The position numbers were made by a program, and so were the translations under genes. The notes beneath the pieces are model-generated. The model made no database searches, had not been told where the DNA came from, and saw nothing but the letters and a program-made list of their open reading frames with translations. Positions 23,457-30,910 of a stretch of 45,927 nucleotides of DNA are shown piece by piece. Origin of the DNA: Prevotella sp. Lineage in GTDB: Bacteria > Bacteroidota > Bacteroidia > Bacteroidales > Bacteroidaceae. The stretch lies in the NCBI GenBank assembly GCA_017474485.1, contig JAFVHO010000078.1, positions 1-45,927 on the forward strand. The letters are read 5' to 3'. Within the stretch, counting starts at the first letter, position 1, and every line of letters starts with the position of its first letter.

Positions 23457-25451
23457 ATGATGAGAAAATTATTGCTTTTGTCTATCATGATTGTTGTTGC
23501 TGTCTGTCAGGCTACGGCCTCAGAACGCACCATAGTAAAGCCTGAAAGCATATATCAAAATATGCTCGCTCTTCTGAGGACAGACTCCGTTATCATAAAT
23601 GATACGGCAACCGTATTCTATCTGCATATCGCAAAAAGGGATGAGAACGCAATCTTCTTCAGCCATGAGACCTGCCTAAGAGACATGAAAGGCCGCACCT
23701 ATCCCCTCCGTCAAATGATTTCAGATAATACTATCCATCTAGACGAGCCGAGGACATTTGATGATATTGGTAAGAATGTGTTTGAAGTACAATTCGTATT
23801 TCCGCCATTGCCTGTTGATGTGACAGAAGTAGACATGATTGAACCTCTGTTTTACAATCAAGGCATATTCGGCATGCGTCTTGATGGCAATCCCTTGCCA
23901 CCCTCTCAGTTACCACAGGAAATAGAGGGACGAATGAAAGAAATCATGGCTCAGCAAGACACATTGCCCAATATGGACTTTCGTTTTGGATGGGCTACCA
24001 TTAAAGGGCATCTGATGGACTACAGACCTAATATGTGCAGTCAGATGACACTCGTATTTCGTCAGCCGAACTCATCACCACATCAATATGGTGATACGCT
24101 CTGTGCTCAGGTATCGCCTACAGGTGACTTTACCTTCCGCATACCAGTTGCCCACATCACACCTGTCTCGCTGACATTTGAACCTTATCAACGAGGTAAG
24201 GGTATTGTCTATGTAGGACCAGACACAGAGACTGAAGTTTATTTCAATATGCGTGAGATAAACTATCGGTATATGAATAATAAGCCCAACAGCAGCACCA
24301 TACTCTACATAACGAAGGGTCCCTTGGCGCAATTGGCCAATGAGCTGAACGAGCATTTGTTTTTTTATAATATAGATTTCATCGTAAAGTACTTCGCAAA
24401 CATCTTCACGGACAAAGAAGAGTGGGAACGTTATAAGGAAATACAGGCGATGCAGCCTACCAAACAACTGGAACTGCGGATGGCTGAACTCGACTCCATG
24501 AAGGTTGATGAGCAATGGTCCCCAGCCATGAAGGAACTGGTCAGACTTTGCTGGCAGATTCAAGCAGCGATACGGGTATTTACGTTCCCCCCAAAGGAAC
24601 TGGAAAACGGGGCCAATGAATCCCCAAAAGCCAAAGAGAGGTTGATTGCCTGGCAGCGTGATGCGGTGGTTGCGGAATTAGAGTCCCTTGAGCGTCTCGT
24701 GAAGGAGCCAAAGATGATCTACTGTCCAAACCTGAGTGATTTATTAGATTTCAGTATTCGTGTAAATACCCTCCTCCCGCCTTTTATTGAACGTGAGAAA
24801 ACCGTTTGGAAGTTACTGGATAGGATGAGCAGTGAGTTCATGTTGCTTGACAGTGACGAGATTGCTGAAACGTTGGTCAATCTTCCTCCAGCCTATCAAC
24901 AATGGTTGCTGGCGTGGCAGGATATCTTCCGTGAGGAATATAATAGATTGGATGGGAAGGTAATTGTCGGTGATACCTTACAGGGCATTCCAGATTCGTT
25001 GGTCTTCCAGACGCTATGTGAACGCTATCGTGGACATACTATCTTCGTCAGTTTTTGGCGAGGGATCAACCCGACGTTTTTGAATCATGTAATTTTACCA
25101 TTACAACGTGAATTGGCTAACCTTGATATAGTGTGGGTGAATGTCTATAATAGCAATCTAAACCTGAAGTCCAAGTATGCAGGATGGGAAAATGCTAACT
25201 GGCTGCGTTATTTTACGAAATTGCAAGGCGAGCATTATTATTACAACATGCCAAGCCGCATGGACTGGATAAAGAGTTTCAATAAAACCATGGGCATCAG
25301 CAATTCCTTAGATGCCTATTGTATCGTTTCACCAGACGGCAGAATTGTCCGCAACAGCGATTCAAAGCCGATACCAATCTGTTTGATGGGCTATCAAGAC
25401 TACCTCGGCATCCGCCACTGCCTCTTCCAGACGGCTAGCCCTCGCAACTAA
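23457..25451 (+). CDS. Exported protein with thioredoxin-like C-terminus lacking CxxC
   Basis: A 664-residue exported protein starting MMRKLLLLSIMIVVAVCQATA (a second ATG directly follows). The N-terminal half is beta-rich, including a carboxypeptidase-regulatory-like stretch from about 180 (IKGHLMDYRP to FTFRIPVAH). The middle is helical and charged. The last 160 residues look like a TlpA/thioredoxin fold (RGHTIFVSFWRGINPTFL, DIVWVNVYN, SLDAYCIVSPDGRIV). Where TlpA has WCxxC, this reads FWRGINP with no cysteine pair, so redox activity is unlikely. It follows the M56 gene by 11 nt and is probably the output gene of the BlaI circuit, but its role is unknown. Confidence 0.75.
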   Translation: MMRKLLLLSIMIVVAVCQATASERTIVKPESIYQNMLALLRTDSVIINDTATVFYLHIAKRDENAIFFSHETCLRDMKGRTYPLRQMISDNTIHLDEPRTFDDIGKNVFEVQFVFPPLPVDVTEVDMIEPLFYNQGIFGMRLDGNPLPPSQLPQEIEGRMKEIMAQQDTLPNMDFRFGWATIKGHLMDYRPNMCSQMTLVFRQPNSSPHQYGDTLCAQVSPTGDFTFRIPVAHITPVSLTFEPYQRGKGIVYVGPDTETEVYFNMREINYRYMNNKPNSSTILYITKGPLAQLANELNEHLFFYNIDFIVKYFANIFTDKEEWERYKEIQAMQPTKQLELRMAELDSMKVDEQWSPAMKELVRLCWQIQAAIRVFTFPPKELENGANESPKAKERLIAWQRDAVVAELESLERLVKEPKMIYCPNLSDLLDFSIRVNTLLPPFIEREKTVWKLLDRMSSEFMLLDSDEIAETLVNLPPAYQQWLLAWQDIFREEYNRLDGKVIVGDTLQGIPDSLVFQTLCERYRGHTIFVSFWRGINPTFLNHVILPLQRELANLDIVWVNVYNSNLNLKSKYAGWENANWLRYFTKLQGEHYYYNMPSRMDWIKSFNKTMGISNSLDAYCIVSPDGRIVRNSDSKPIPICLMGYQDYLGIRHCLFQTASPRN

Positions 25452-25564
25452 TCCCAAATACACAGCGAAGACCCTATTGTGCGCTTTTTCAGTTGTTTCT
25501 TTTTGGGGTAATAAGAGAGTCGGACAGGTTCGATTCCTTCATGATTCACTCTGAATAATGACAT

Positions 25565-25603
25565 TGCGGACTGAAGTGGCATTGCTTCGGTCCGCAGTTT
25601 ATT
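25565..25603 (+). terminator. Probable terminator of the blaI operon
   Basis: TGCGGACTGAAG (25565-25576) pairs with CTTCGGTCCGCA (25585-25596), with one G-U pair and an 8-nt loop, followed by GTTTATTT. It lies 114 nt after the stop. Confidence 0.65.
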
Positions 25604-25607
25604 TAGT

Positions 25608-25975
25608 GCTTATCGCTCGTCGCCTTCGAGCGATAAGCGGATGAGCTGCGAGCGATATCCTTGATGAGAGGAAGGCTTACTATTAATAGATGCTATCTCA
25701 AGTATTAATAGTTGGAACTGCTACGATTAATAGTTACAGTTGTGATCATTAATAGTAATGATTGCGGATATTAATCGTGGAAAGGATGTCGCCTTACGGT
25801 TGTTTGGACGTCACTTGCAGGGGGAAAGTGACTCGTATACAGGGAGTAAATGACGTTGGGACAGGGAGAGAGACAGTCTCTTGCGAGTCAGCAGCGAGTG
25901 TGTCTTATATCAGCAGCGGCCGCTGCTGATATTGTCTGCGGGCGTGTCTGAAGTCGGCAGCGTTCGTTGCGTACC
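25608..25975. repeat. 22-bp lattice island with hairpin and 26-bp palindrome
   Basis: Non-coding. A perfect 12-bp hairpin (25608-25619 with 25627-25638) opens it. Then short motifs recur at exactly 22-bp steps: GAGCGATA at 25628 and 25650; ATTAAT at 25682, 25704, 25726, 25748 and 25770; CAGGG at 25818, 25840 and 25862; TCAGCAGCG at 25888 and 25910, with TCGGCAGCG at 25954. A perfect 26-bp palindrome spans 25907-25932. The sequence between motifs is unrelated from unit to unit. No gene or promoter is seen. The spacing is that of two DNA helix turns. Confidence 0.85.
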
Positions 25976-26024
25976 TAATTTTTATACGCTTATACGAAGG
26001 GATAGATATTTCACATAGAACGGT

Positions 26025-26312
26025 TTAGACTTTGTTCTTAGGATTTTTAGGGAACCAGCCTTTCTCTACACGCTTCTTCTGTTCGAACAGTTCTCCGATG
26101 CCCCAAAGAGCCGAAGCTCCAAACACACCGAGGAACGAAGACAGGTATATGTTCTCAATGAAAAGGGCTGCTACGCAACAGCCAATACCAACGAGCAGAT
26201 AGATAATCCAAGGCCGTGTGCCCCAGTAATATTCTGTCTTGATAACGATTGGATGCCAGAGACCTATCGTAAGAAAGGTCATTGCTGCAATAAGAATTCC
26301 TGTATAATGCAT
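26025..26312 (-). CDS. DUF4491 family small membrane protein
   Basis: A 95-residue protein with three hydrophobic segments: YTGILIAAMTFLTIGLWHP, WIIYLLVGIGCCVAALF, and SSFLGVFGASALWGIGELF. A basic soluble tail follows (EQKKRVEKGWFPKNPKNK). The pattern fits DUF4491, an uncharacterised Bacteroidota family. It follows mutY by 6 nt and is the last gene of the rlmL-like/dpp/serB/mutY run. Function unknown; the tail with GWFPKNP is a family hallmark by memory. Confidence 0.82.
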   Translation of the reverse strand: MHYTGILIAAMTFLTIGLWHPIVIKTEYYWGTRPWIIYLLVGIGCCVAALFIENIYLSSFLGVFGASALWGIGELFEQKKRVEKGWFPKNPKNKV

Positions 26313-26318
26313 ATGTGG

Positions 26319-27359
26319 TTATGTAAAGAGATCAGCTAACAATATTTCTATGAGGCGGGGTAGGGCGTAGTTGTCGATGTCCGCCTCTGGAATCCAGATG
26401 TAGTCAGAGGGAAGTGAGGGCCGCTTATCAGGCTCCCACAGATAGAAGTCGGCATAGAGGATGCGGTGGGTAAGGACGTGGCGGACGTTCTTACGAAGTA
26501 ATTGACAATTGACAATTGACAATTGATAATTATTCTGCGCAGCCCAATTGTCAATTGTCAATTTCCCATTATCAATTAACAACGGCTCCCATAGCCCTTG
26601 CCAGATATCGCCTGCACCACGACGATGGATGGCGGTCTGGCCCTTATACCTTATATATATATAGATAAGGTGGCGCTCACGAATCTTCAGGGTCTTCAGT
26701 TTGACGGGCAATTCCTGAATGCGATTGGTGCGGAAAGCCTCGCAACTCTCCATTAACGGACAGACTTCACATTTGGGTGATTGGGGCGTACACTGGATGG
26801 CGCCAAAGTCCATGATGGCTTGATTGTAGTTGGCTGTTAGCTTTTGGCTGTTAGCTTTTGGCAGCAACTCTTGCGCCATAGCGGCAAAAAGCTTTTTGCC
26901 TTCAGTGGTGTTGATGGGTGTGTCGATGCCGAAATAGCGGGAGAGGACGCGATAGACGTTGCCATCGACGACGGCAGCTGGCAAGTCAAATGCAAAAGAA
27001 CCAATGGCTGCTGCGGTATAGTCGCCAACGCCCTTCAGTTTTTTGATTTCTTCAATCGTATTAGGGAAACCACCACGGGCGACGATTTGGCTGGCTGCAT
27101 AGTGCAGATTGCGGGCACGACTATAGTAGCCCAGTCCCTGCCATTCGCGCAGTACTTCGTCTTCCGTCGCAGCAGCGAGTGCTTCAACGGTAGGCCAACG
27201 GCGCATAAAGCGTTCCCAGTATTCCCAGCCCTGTTTGACCTGTGTCTGCTGAAGGATGATTTCAGAGAGCCAAATGGCATACGGGTCGCGTGTCTGTCGC
27301 CAAGGCAGATTGCGTCCGTTCTCACGGAACCATTCCAATAAAATACTCGCAAACTCCAT
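26319..27359 (-). CDS. mutY: A/G-specific adenine glycosylase MutY
   Basis: A 346-residue DNA repair enzyme that removes adenine mispaired with 8-oxoguanine. The N-terminal HhH-GPD domain has NLPWRQTRDPYAIWLSEI, then LKGVGDYTAAAIGSFAF and the catalytic Asp in AVVDGNVYRVLSR. The 4Fe-4S cluster motif C-x6-C-x2-C-x5-C (from QCTPQSPKCEVC) is intact. The C-terminal NUDIX-like oxoG-recognition domain follows. The ATG at 27359 is preferred to an upstream TTG. Three heptad inserts interrupt the gene: one before NYNQAIMDFG and an inverted pair in the C-terminal domain (IDNGKLTIDN and NYQLSIVNCQL). Confidence 0.95.
   Translation of the reverse strand: MEFASILLEWFRENGRNLPWRQTRDPYAIWLSEIILQQTQVKQGWEYWERFMRRWPTVEALAAATEDEVLREWQGLGYYSRARNLHYAASQIVARGGFPNTIEEIKKLKGVGDYTAAAIGSFAFDLPAAVVDGNVYRVLSRYFGIDTPINTTEGKKLFAAMAQELLPKANSQKLTANYNQAIMDFGAIQCTPQSPKCEVCPLMESCEAFRTNRIQELPVKLKTLKIRERHLIYIYIRYKGQTAIHRRGAGDIWQGLWEPLLIDNGKLTIDNWAAQNNYQLSIVNCQLLRKNVRHVLTHRILYADFYLWEPDKRPSLPSDYIWIPEADIDNYALPRLIEILLADLFT
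26500..26579 (-). repeat. Two opposing heptad repeats in mutY (inverted pair)
   Basis: 26500-26534 has units AATTGAC x3, AATTGAT, AATTATT. 26545-26579 has CAATTGT x2, CAATTTC, CCATTAT, CAATTAA in the other direction, 10 bp away. Each is 35 bp and together they could form a hairpin. Both stay open in the coding frame. Confidence 0.85.
26829..26863 (-). repeat. Heptad repeat insert, 5 x 7 bp, in the mutY catalytic domain
   Basis: Units AGTTGGC, TGTTAGC, TTTTGGC, TGTTAGC, TTTTGGC. The coding strand gives KANSQKLTAN just before the conserved NYNQAIMDFG. Unit types match those at 18210-18244. Confidence 0.8.
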
Positions 27360-27373
27360 CGTTCTTATTTTTT

Positions 27374-27448
27374 GCAACGGACTACAGGACTTAAGGACTA
27401 ATTTGTGGCAGTATAATAAAAAGTCGTGTTAGTCCTGTAGTCCGTTGC
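27374..27448. repeat. Long inverted repeat between serB and mutY
   Basis: An 18-bp arm (27374-27391, GCAACGGACT then ACAGGACT) is perfectly repeated inverted at 27431-27448. Inside the arms GGACT recurs at 8-bp steps. It fills the 96-nt gap after serB, directly before mutY, and would form a strong hairpin in the mutY leader. Confidence 0.85.
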
Positions 27449-27455
27449 TAGAAAA

Positions 27456-28685
27456 CTACAATTTCCCTTGGTCGCCGAGGTACGAATCCTTAAAGCCGAG
27501 GAAGTAGAGCACGCCATCCAAACCAATGGTGTTGATGCTCTGTTCGGCATTGGCCACTACACGGGGCTTGGCGTGGAAGGCGATGCCCAGACCAGCCTCA
27601 CTGATCATCGGCAGATCGTTGGCACCATCACCCACAGCAATGGTCTGGGCCAGATTGACCTTCTCGACCTGAGCAATTAACTTGAGTAGCTCTGCCTTAC
27701 GATGCCCGTCAACAATCTCACCAACATAGCGACCTGTCAACTTGCCGTCCTCGCCAATCTCCAGTTCGTTGGCATATACGTAGTCGATGCCATAGCGACG
27801 CTGCAGATATTCGCCAAAGTATGTGAATCCACCACTGAGGATAGCAATCTTATAACCACACGTCTTGAGGATATTCATCAGACGGTCGACACCCTCAGTG
27901 ATAGGCAGATGCTCGGCAATGTCCTGCATGACGCTGACGTCAAGACCCTTCAGCAGGGCTACGCGACGGGTAAAGCTCTCCTTGAAGTCTATCTCACCAT
28001 GCATAGCACTTTCCGTAATGGCACGTACTTCGGCACCCACGCCGTTGCGCTCTGCCAGTTCGTCGATACACTCTGTTTGGATGAGTGTCGAGTCCATATC
28101 GAAGCAGATAAGTCGACGCATACGACGGAACATATCATCCTTCTGGAACGAGAAGTCTATCTCCATTTGTTGCGACAGCTTCATGAGCTTCGACTGCATC
28201 TCCTGACGATTGATGGGTTCGCCACGCAGCGAGAACTGGATGCAGGCACGTGTGTGCTTGTCCAATTGCTTGATGCTCTTACGACCCGTGAGTCGCAGAA
28301 TAGAGTCGATGTTCAGTCCCTGGTCAGCCAGAATCTGCGTAGCTGCCTGTATCTGGCGCGCCTCCAACTGTCGTCCCAGCACCATGAGGATGTAGCGGTT
28401 CTTGCCTTGATGGCCCACCCAGTCCTCGTACTCATCGTCGCTGATGGGCGAGAAACCGATGTTGACCCCCAACTCAGTGGCCTTAAACAACAGTTCCTTC
28501 ATGGCCAGTCCTGACTTCATCTCATCCATACGTATCAGGATGCCCAGTGATAGGGTGCTGTGAATGTCGGCCTGACCAATGTCCAAAACCTGTGCATCAT
28601 ATTTTGCCAGAATGCCCATGACTGCTGCTGTCAGTCCAGGACGGTCTTGTCCTGTGATGCGAACTAAAATCTGTTCTTCTTTCAT
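27456..28685 (-). CDS. serB: Phosphoserine phosphatase SerB with N-terminal ACT domains
   Basis: A 409-residue cytoplasmic HAD phosphatase making serine from phosphoserine. Residues 1-180 contain two ACT-like regions (ILVRITGQDRPGLTAAV and ILMVLGRQLEARQIQAA), expected to sense amino acid. The HAD core has DMDST (196-200, nucleophile Asp196), then ILSGGFTYFG and VGDGANDLPM. All catalytic motifs are intact. The gene follows the DPP gene with a 23-nt spacer made wholly of heptad repeat. Serine supply connects it loosely to the cysK gene elsewhere in the window. Confidence 0.96.
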   Translation of the reverse strand: MKEEQILVRITGQDRPGLTAAVMGILAKYDAQVLDIGQADIHSTLSLGILIRMDEMKSGLAMKELLFKATELGVNIGFSPISDDEYEDWVGHQGKNRYILMVLGRQLEARQIQAATQILADQGLNIDSILRLTGRKSIKQLDKHTRACIQFSLRGEPINRQEMQSKLMKLSQQMEIDFSFQKDDMFRRMRRLICFDMDSTLIQTECIDELAERNGVGAEVRAITESAMHGEIDFKESFTRRVALLKGLDVSVMQDIAEHLPITEGVDRLMNILKTCGYKIAILSGGFTYFGEYLQRRYGIDYVYANELEIGEDGKLTGRYVGEIVDGHRKAELLKLIAQVEKVNLAQTIAVGDGANDLPMISEAGLGIAFHAKPRVVANAEQSINTIGLDGVLYFLGFKDSYLGDQGKL

Positions 28686-28712
28686 AACTCTTAATTCTTA
28701 ACTCTTAACTAC
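28685..28712 (-). repeat. Heptad repeat spacer between DPP and serB genes
   Basis: Units TAACTCT, TAATTCT, TAACTCT, TAACTAC on the + strand. They overlap the serB ATG and the TAG stop of the upstream gene, the same arrangement as at 19633-19660. Confidence 0.85.
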
Positions 28713-30910
28713 TTCAGGTAGTCTTCGAAATACTGTGTGATACGTTCGTGCAGATGTACGCTGGCGTGGCCTCGCATGTTGTGCTCTTCGCCAGGATAAG
28801 CAAAGAAGTCGGGCTGTGTGCCAGCCTTGATGCAGGCATCGAGGAACGACAGACAGTGCTGCGGAACAACGGTGTTGTCGTTGTAGCCAGTGATAATTTG
28901 GAGCTTACCTTTCAGATTGCAGGCCTTGTCGATGAGGCTGGCCTTTGCGTATCCCTCAGGATTCTGCTGTGGTGTGTCCATATAGCGCTCGCCATACATG
29001 ACCTCGTACCATTTCCAATCGATGACAGGTCCGCCGGCCACGCCAACCTTAAAGACGTCTGGGTAGTTCAGCATGAGCGAGATGGTCATGAAACCACCAA
29101 ACGACCATCCGTGAATGCCCAAGCGATTCATGTCAACATAGGGCAGACTCTTCAGATATTCCACGCCCTTCATCTGGTCCTGCATTTCTATCTGTCCCAG
29201 TTGGCGGAAGGTTGCCTGTTCGAAGTCACGTCCACGATATTCAGAGCCTCGATTGTCGAGGATGAAGAGCACATAACCCTTCTGTGCCATGTAGGTTTCC
29301 CATGTACGACTGTACCAATGCCAGCCAGCTTCCACATTGTGGGCATGAGGACCACCATAGACATAGACAACGGTAGGATATTTCTTCTGCGGATTGAAGT
29401 TGTGGGGCTTCACCATGCGGTAGTAGAGGTCCGTCACACCATCGGCAGCCTTGATGGAACCACACTCGAAGATGGGCTGTTCGTAGCCATCCCAAGGGTC
29501 GGAGGCAGTGAGAAGACGGACAGCTTTTCTTGCAGCAGAACCGCCAGACACCGTAACAACATTGATGTTGCGTGGCTCAGTAGGAGCTGAGTGACGATCA
29601 ATGACGTAATTGCCTGACGATGACAGATCTCCATGATGAACACCGTCTGCTATGGTCAGCTGCGTCATCTTGCCATTGCTGACACTGACGCTATACAGTT
29701 GACGATGCAATGGGTGATATTTGTTAGCCTCGATGATGATGCTTTTCTGTTTTGCGTTAAAGCCCAATACCTCCTGAACAACCCAAGAGCCGCTGGTCAG
29801 CTGGCTTAATAGTTTTCCCTCCTTATTATATAAATAAAGGTGGTTGTATCCGTCGCGTTGGCTCTGCATGATGAACTTGTTGTTGTCCCAAGGCAGGAAC
29901 TGGATGGGGTTCATCGGTTCGACGTATTTGTCGCTCGTTTCGCGATACAGTTCTGCAATGCGTTCGCCCGTCGAAGTATCGTAAGACACCAGGCGACAGT
30001 CGTTCTGATCGCGATTCAGTTCGAACATATAGATGGTCTTGGCATCAGGACTCCATGCGATGTTGGTAAAATAGATGGGGGTAGAGGTGCCCACAGAGTC
30101 ACCACATACGGAACCAACAGGTGTCTTGAGATAGACGGTCTTGTTTGTGTTTATGTCATAGACACCTACTGTTACCACATGAGCATTCATGCCAGCCATA
30201 GGATACTTGTCAGGTTCATAAGTCGCTTCGCGTGGGAAGATGTCGACCTGCGGATAGTCCTGTACCATGCTCTGGTCCATGCGGTAGAATGCCAGACGTT
30301 GTCCGTCAGGACTCCAGAAAGTTCCTTTGTGGATGCCGAACTCATTTCTGTGTACGGCAGAACCGTACACTACACTGCGACTGCCGTCAATAGAAAGCTG
30401 GTGCTTCTTGCCCTCACCATCAACAACAAAGAGTTGATAGTCCTCTACATAGGCAGTTGCCCGTGAGGTTTTGTTCCAATCGTTAGCTGTCTGACCAGAG
30501 ATGCTGTCTTGCCATACAATCTCATGCTTCTTGAAGTCCAGCAACAAGAATGATTGTTTGTTGCCTAAAGCCACCAATGGCAGGTCAGGGTAGGGGAACG
30601 TGGCATTCATCAAGTGTCGCACATAGCGATTGGCCTCTTCATCACTATTAGCCCATTTGTTCACCTCGTCGAGTGTGAAGAGCCGTGTCTCTTTGCCAGT
30701 CTTTTTGTCTACAAGATAGCATTCTTCCACATCAGTTCGAACCAATTCGTCGCCCCACCAAGTCAACCATTTGTTCTCGGGCTGCAGGTTACGGTAGTTA
30801 TTGCCGCCGAAGTTCAGGTCCTCGAGGGAAAATAGCTTTTGGGCTGACATAGGGAGTGATAATGTGACAAATGCTATGATGAGCAGGTATTTAGTCTTCT
30901 TCATCATCAT
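28709..30910 (-). CDS. Dipeptidyl peptidase IV family serine peptidase (S9B)
   Basis: A 733-residue exported peptidase that trims dipeptides, typically Xaa-Pro, from peptide N-termini. The signal peptide (KKTKYLLIIAFVTLSLPMSAQ) is followed by an eight-bladed propeller and a C-terminal hydrolase domain. The catalytic Ser603 lies in GWSFGG, the Asp in GYNDNTVVP, and the His in EEHNMRGH. Three consecutive ATGs open it, and the gene overlaps the end of the methyltransferase by up to 20 nt, so they are probably translationally coupled. Together with the prolyl oligopeptidase at 7.0 kb it gives the organism two proline-specific exported peptidases. Confidence 0.95.
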   Translation of the reverse strand: MMMKKTKYLLIIAFVTLSLPMSAQKLFSLEDLNFGGNNYRNLQPENKWLTWWGDELVRTDVEECYLVDKKTGKETRLFTLDEVNKWANSDEEANRYVRHLMNATFPYPDLPLVALGNKQSFLLLDFKKHEIVWQDSISGQTANDWNKTSRATAYVEDYQLFVVDGEGKKHQLSIDGSRSVVYGSAVHRNEFGIHKGTFWSPDGQRLAFYRMDQSMVQDYPQVDIFPREATYEPDKYPMAGMNAHVVTVGVYDINTNKTVYLKTPVGSVCGDSVGTSTPIYFTNIAWSPDAKTIYMFELNRDQNDCRLVSYDTSTGERIAELYRETSDKYVEPMNPIQFLPWDNNKFIMQSQRDGYNHLYLYNKEGKLLSQLTSGSWVVQEVLGFNAKQKSIIIEANKYHPLHRQLYSVSVSNGKMTQLTIADGVHHGDLSSSGNYVIDRHSAPTEPRNINVVTVSGGSAARKAVRLLTASDPWDGYEQPIFECGSIKAADGVTDLYYRMVKPHNFNPQKKYPTVVYVYGGPHAHNVEAGWHWYSRTWETYMAQKGYVLFILDNRGSEYRGRDFEQATFRQLGQIEMQDQMKGVEYLKSLPYVDMNRLGIHGWSFGGFMTISLMLNYPDVFKVGVAGGPVIDWKWYEVMYGERYMDTPQQNPEGYAKASLIDKACNLKGKLQIITGYNDNTVVPQHCLSFLDACIKAGTQPDFFAYPGEEHNMRGHASVHLHERITQYFEDYLK

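Noticed and set aside
25682-25775. CRISPR array
   Set aside because: The repeated part is only 6-8 bp with 14-16 bp between; no cas genes and no longer repeat.
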